Positions 61,383-64,000 of a stretch of 64,000 bases of DNA are shown here, piece by piece (positions within the stretch are counted from its first letter, which is position 1; every line of letters starts with the position of its first letter). Position numbers and translations under genes: made by a program. The stretch lies in NCBI RefSeq assembly GCF_004151105.1, contig NZ_PHRF01000027.1, positions 273,916-337,915 on the forward strand, written 5' to 3'. The notes beneath the pieces are model-generated. The model did no database searches. It saw only the letters and a program-made list of their open reading frames with translations, and was not told where the DNA came from. Origin of the DNA: Streptomyces sp. L-9-10 (GTDB taxonomy: Bacteria; Actinomycetota; Actinomycetes; Streptomycetales; Streptomycetaceae).

Positions 61383-63121
61383 GCCGCACCCCCACCCCTC
61401 CGCGACGTGCACGAGGCGCGGCGCTCGCCGCGTTCGCGCTGGTCGCCGCCGCCGCCGGCACCGCGACCGCGCTGGACGCGCCCGCCGGTGCCGCCGCGGC
61501 CGGCTGCACCGTCGACTACCGGATCCAGACCGCCTGGAACGGCGGCTTCTCGGCCAATGTCAACGTGACCAACACCGGCGACGCGATCAGTTCCTGGAAA
61601 CTGGAGTGGAGCTTCGCCGGTGACCAGAAGGTGACGCAGGGCTGGAACTCCACCATCACCCAGAGCGGTACGGCCGTCTTAGCCGCCAATGTGGCGTGGA
61701 ACGGCGCGCTGGCGAGCGGCGCCTCGGCGTCCTTCGGCTTCAACGCCTCGGCCACCGGGTCCAACGCGGTTCCGGCCGTCTTCAAACTCAACGGTGTCAC
61801 CTGCAACTCCCCCGGTGGCGGCGGTCCGACGGATCCGCCGACCGACCCGCCGACCGACCCGCCCGCCGGTGCCAAGGTCGACAACCCGTACGCGAACGCC
61901 GGGGTGTACGTGAACCCGGAGTGGGCCGCGAAAGCCGCGGCCGAACCCGGCGGCAGCAGGGTCTCCAACCAGCCGACCGGTGTGTGGCTGGACCGGATCG
62001 CGGCCATCGAGGGTGTCGGCGCCGGCATGGGGCTGCGCGACCACCTCGACGAGGCGCTGCGGCAGGCCGCGGGCAGGCCGTTCGTCGTCCAGCTCGTGAT
62101 CTACAACCTGCCGGGCCGTGACTGCGCAGCGCTCGCCTCCAACGGAGAGCTGGGCCCGACGGAGATCGGCCGCTATCAGAGCGAGTACATCGATCCGATC
62201 GCCGCCATACTCGCCGACAGCAAGTACGCCGGCCTGCGGATCGTGACGACCGTCGAGATCGACTCGCTGCCCAATCTGGTCACCAATGTCACGCCGCGGC
62301 CGACCGTCACCCCGCAGTGTGACGCGATGAAGGCGAACGGCAACTACATCAAGGGCGTCGGTTACGCGCTCAACCACCTCGGCGCCATCCCCAACGTCTA
62401 CAACTATGTCGACGCGGGCCACCACGGCTGGATCGGCTGGGACGACAACTTCAACGCCTCGGCGCAGGTCTTCAAGCAGGCCGCGACCGCCGAGGGCAGC
62501 ACGGTCGACAAGGTGCACGGCTTCATCGTCAACACCGCCAACTACGGCGCGCTCAAGGAGAACAACTTCACCATCAACGACAGCGTGGCCGGCAAGTCGG
62601 TCCGCGAGTCGAAGTGGGTGGACTGGAACCGCTACGTCGATGAGCAGTCGTTCGCCCAGGCGTTCCGGCAGGAGCTGGTGGGCGTCGGCTTCCCGTCGGG
62701 CATCGGGATGCTGATCGACACCTCACGCAACGGCTGGGGCGGCTCGGCGCGGCCCGGCGGTCCCGGCCCGCAGACCAGCGTGGACACCTATGTGGACGGC
62801 GGGCGCTACGACCGCCGGATCCATCTGGGCAACTGGTGCAACCAGTCCGGTGCCGGACTGGGCGAACGGCCGAAGGCGGCGCCCGCCGCCGGGATCGACG
62901 CGTACGTGTGGATGAAGCCCCCGGGCGAGTCGGACGGCGCGAGCAAGGAGATCCCGAACAACCAGGGCAAGGGCTTCGACCGGATGTGCGACCCGACGTA
63001 CACCGGCAATCCCCGGAACAACAACAACATGTCCGGTGCGCTGCCGAACGCGCCGCTGTCCGGTGACTGGTTCTCCGCGCAGTTCCAGGAGCTGCTGAAG
63101 AACGCGAACCCGGCGCTGTAG
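61379..63121 (+). CDS. Secreted GH6 cellobiohydrolase with CBM2
   Basis: A 580-residue exported enzyme. Signal to about 41, CBM2 (about 42-143), a Thr/Asp/Pro linker and the GH6 domain from about 165. Catalytic candidates are Asp248 (GRDCAALASNGEL) and Asp295 (TVEIDSLPNLVTN), with the long extra loops (KVHGFIVNTANYG, KPPGESDGASKEIPNNQGKG) that mark cellobiohydrolases over endoglucanases. Acts from non-reducing ends, complementary to the divergent GH48. ATG overlaps the GH5 stop, so both are made together. Confidence 0.93.
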   Translation: MSRTPTPPRRARGAALAAFALVAAAAGTATALDAPAGAAAAGCTVDYRIQTAWNGGFSANVNVTNTGDAISSWKLEWSFAGDQKVTQGWNSTITQSGTAVLAANVAWNGALASGASASFGFNASATGSNAVPAVFKLNGVTCNSPGGGGPTDPPTDPPTDPPAGAKVDNPYANAGVYVNPEWAAKAAAEPGGSRVSNQPTGVWLDRIAAIEGVGAGMGLRDHLDEALRQAAGRPFVVQLVIYNLPGRDCAALASNGELGPTEIGRYQSEYIDPIAAILADSKYAGLRIVTTVEIDSLPNLVTNVTPRPTVTPQCDAMKANGNYIKGVGYALNHLGAIPNVYNYVDAGHHGWIGWDDNFNASAQVFKQAATAEGSTVDKVHGFIVNTANYGALKENNFTINDSVAGKSVRESKWVDWNRYVDEQSFAQAFRQELVGVGFPSGIGMLIDTSRNGWGGSARPGGPGPQTSVDTYVDGGRYDRRIHLGNWCNQSGAGLGERPKAAPAAGIDAYVWMKPPGESDGASKEIPNNQGKGFDRMCDPTYTGNPRNNNNMSGALPNAPLSGDWFSAQFQELLKNANPAL

Positions 63122-63192
63122 CGCGTGTCGCCGGCGCCGCCGCCATAGGCGCGGCAGCCGCTCCGAGCGGCCGTGGCCGACAGCGGGGGCCA

Positions 63193-63236
63193 GGTGTGGG
63201 ACCGGCGGGAGCCCTACGGGGCACCGGTCCCACACC
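63193..63236 (+). terminator. Hairpin after GH6 gene
   Basis: GGTGTGGGACCGG (63193-63205) pairs exactly with CCGGTCCCACACC (63224-63236), 72 bases past the GH6 stop. Confidence 0.85.
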
Positions 63237-63312
63237 GTCCATATAGTCCCCTTATACCGTTTCGCCAGGAAAGGAGGAAAATAACAGGAGAAAGAACTAA
63301 TGGAGGCGAGCG

Positions 63313-64000
63313 ATGACACAGACCCGCTACACCCAGGACCGCGGTCTGACCACCCGCATGGTGACCACCATGTTCCTGATCGGCCTGCTGTACGTGGTCC
63401 TGGTCGGTGTGCTGCTGGCCGTGCTGGGGAAGTTCTGGCCGGTCATCCTGATCCTCGTCGGAGGGCTGTTCATCGCGCAGTTCTGGTTCAGCGACAAGAT
63501 CGCGGCCTTCGGCATGGGCGCGCGCGAGGTCACCCCCGAGCAGGCGCCCGAGCTGCACGGAGCCGTCGACCGGATCTGCGCGCTGGCCGATATGCCGAAA
63601 CCCAAGGTGGCGATCGCGCGGAGTGACATACCGAACGCCTTCGCCACGGGCCGGAGCGAACGCAGCGCACTGGTCTGTGCCACGACCGGCCTGCTCCGCA
63701 GGCTGGAGCCGGAGGAGCTGGAGGGTGTCCTCGCCCATGAGATGTCGCATGTCGCGCACCGCGATGTGGCCGTGATGACCATCGCCTCGTTCCTGGGCGT
63801 GCTCGCGGGCCTGATCACCCGGATCGCGCTCTACAGCGGGCTGTCCAGGAGCGCCAGGAACGCCGGCCCCGCAGGGATCGCGATCTTGCTGATTCCGCTG
63901 GTCAGCGCGGTGGTGTACGCGATCGGCTTCCTGCTGACCCGGCTGCTGTCCCGCTACCGCGAGCTCTCCGCCGACCGTACGGCCGCGCTGCTCACCGGCC
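63313..64000 (+). CDS. htpX: HtpX-type M48 membrane metallopeptidase, cut by window edge
   Basis: The first 229 residues of an M48 peptidase; no stop before the window ends. Two N-terminal helices (about 16-34 and 40-57), then the zinc motif HEMSH in GVLAHEMSHVAHRDVAV (about 138-155), two more helices, and SRYRELSADRTAALL with the third zinc ligand. HtpX is a membrane quality-control peptidase induced by envelope stress. ATG 63313 follows GGAGGCGA. The upstream 60 bases are AT-rich and probably hold its promoter. Confidence 0.92.
   Translation, partial: MTQTRYTQDRGLTTRMVTTMFLIGLLYVVLVGVLLAVLGKFWPVILILVGGLFIAQFWFSDKIAAFGMGAREVTPEQAPELHGAVDRICALADMPKPKVAIARSDIPNAFATGRSERSALVCATTGLLRRLEPEELEGVLAHEMSHVAHRDVAVMTIASFLGVLAGLITRIALYSGLSRSARNAGPAGIAILLIPLVSAVVYAIGFLLTRLLSRYRELSADRTAALLTG

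Overview
The window is about 72% GC and carries an actinobacterial gene set: TerD/TerB proteins, an LCP ligase, a SpoIIE-type phosphatase, a TIGR03767 phosphoesterase, DUF574 methyltransferases, an srs-like type III polyketide synthase operon, many GTG starts and many ATGA/GTGA stop-start overlaps. This points to a chromosomal segment of a soil Streptomyces (or very close relative) equipped to degrade plant and microbial polysaccharides. I found no rRNA, tRNA, CRISPR array, insertion sequence or phage genes.

Layout. 0-2.3 kb: multidomain PP2C phosphatase. 2.5-9.4 kb: secreted carbohydrate enzymes (GH127 with a ricin-type lectin tail, CBM32 plus beta-helix protein, GH75 chitosanase) and a NUDIX hydrolase. 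9.5-12.1 kb: amino-acid permease and an unknown gene. 12.7-17.3 kb: FGGY (glycerol-like) kinase and two FAD oxidoreductases in an operon. 17.3-21.5 kb: small unknown protein, Tat-exported metallophosphoesterase with PHO-box-like repeats, DUF4032 kinase-like protein. 21.6-25.4 kb: srsABC-like phenolic-lipid operon and a divergent UbiA prenyltransferase. 25.4-30.1 kb: dienelactone hydrolase, TerB, membrane acyltransferase, SRPBCC protein with a decayed ArsR remnant upstream, unknown protein. 30.2-33.7 kb: M56 peptidase/BlaI pair divergent from a DedA-PAP2-PAP2 operon. 33.8-37.3 kb: VOC protein, GNAT, desaturase, PRC-barrel, lipase. 37.6-41.5 kb: NodS-like methyltransferase, DUF1796 and PIG-L deacetylase cassette behind a DasR-like site, then a BrkB-type membrane protein. 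41.6-47.6 kb: TerB-TerD-TerD, LCP ligase, two CNNM/CorC proteins. 47.7-54.5 kb: DUF574 methyltransferase, sigma factor with two unknown genes, two MFS exporters, glutathionyl-hydroquinone-reductase-like protein. 54.6-63.1 kb: M4 peptidase and a divergent cellulase locus (GH48 against GH5-GH6) with CebR-type operators at both promoters. 63.3 kb-end: HtpX, cut by the window edge.

How it works together. Three regulatory themes stand out from the bases themselves. (i) Two palindromes of the form TCTACA-N4-TGTAGA lie between blaI and dedA, and two more lie 12 kb away between terD and the LCP gene; this suggests one BlaI regulon joining undecaprenyl-carrier recycling, wall-polymer attachment and a Ter protein. 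(ii) A DasR-like dre (TGGTCTGGACCA) precedes the methyltransferase/DUF1796/PIG-L cassette, suggesting an aminosugar-controlled N-deacetylation/N-methylation pathway with no product I can name. (iii) CebR boxes sit at the start points of both cellulase promoters, and a related GAGCGCTC-core palindrome sits before the CBM32 beta-helix gene. Family assignments come from reading the translations; no database search was run.
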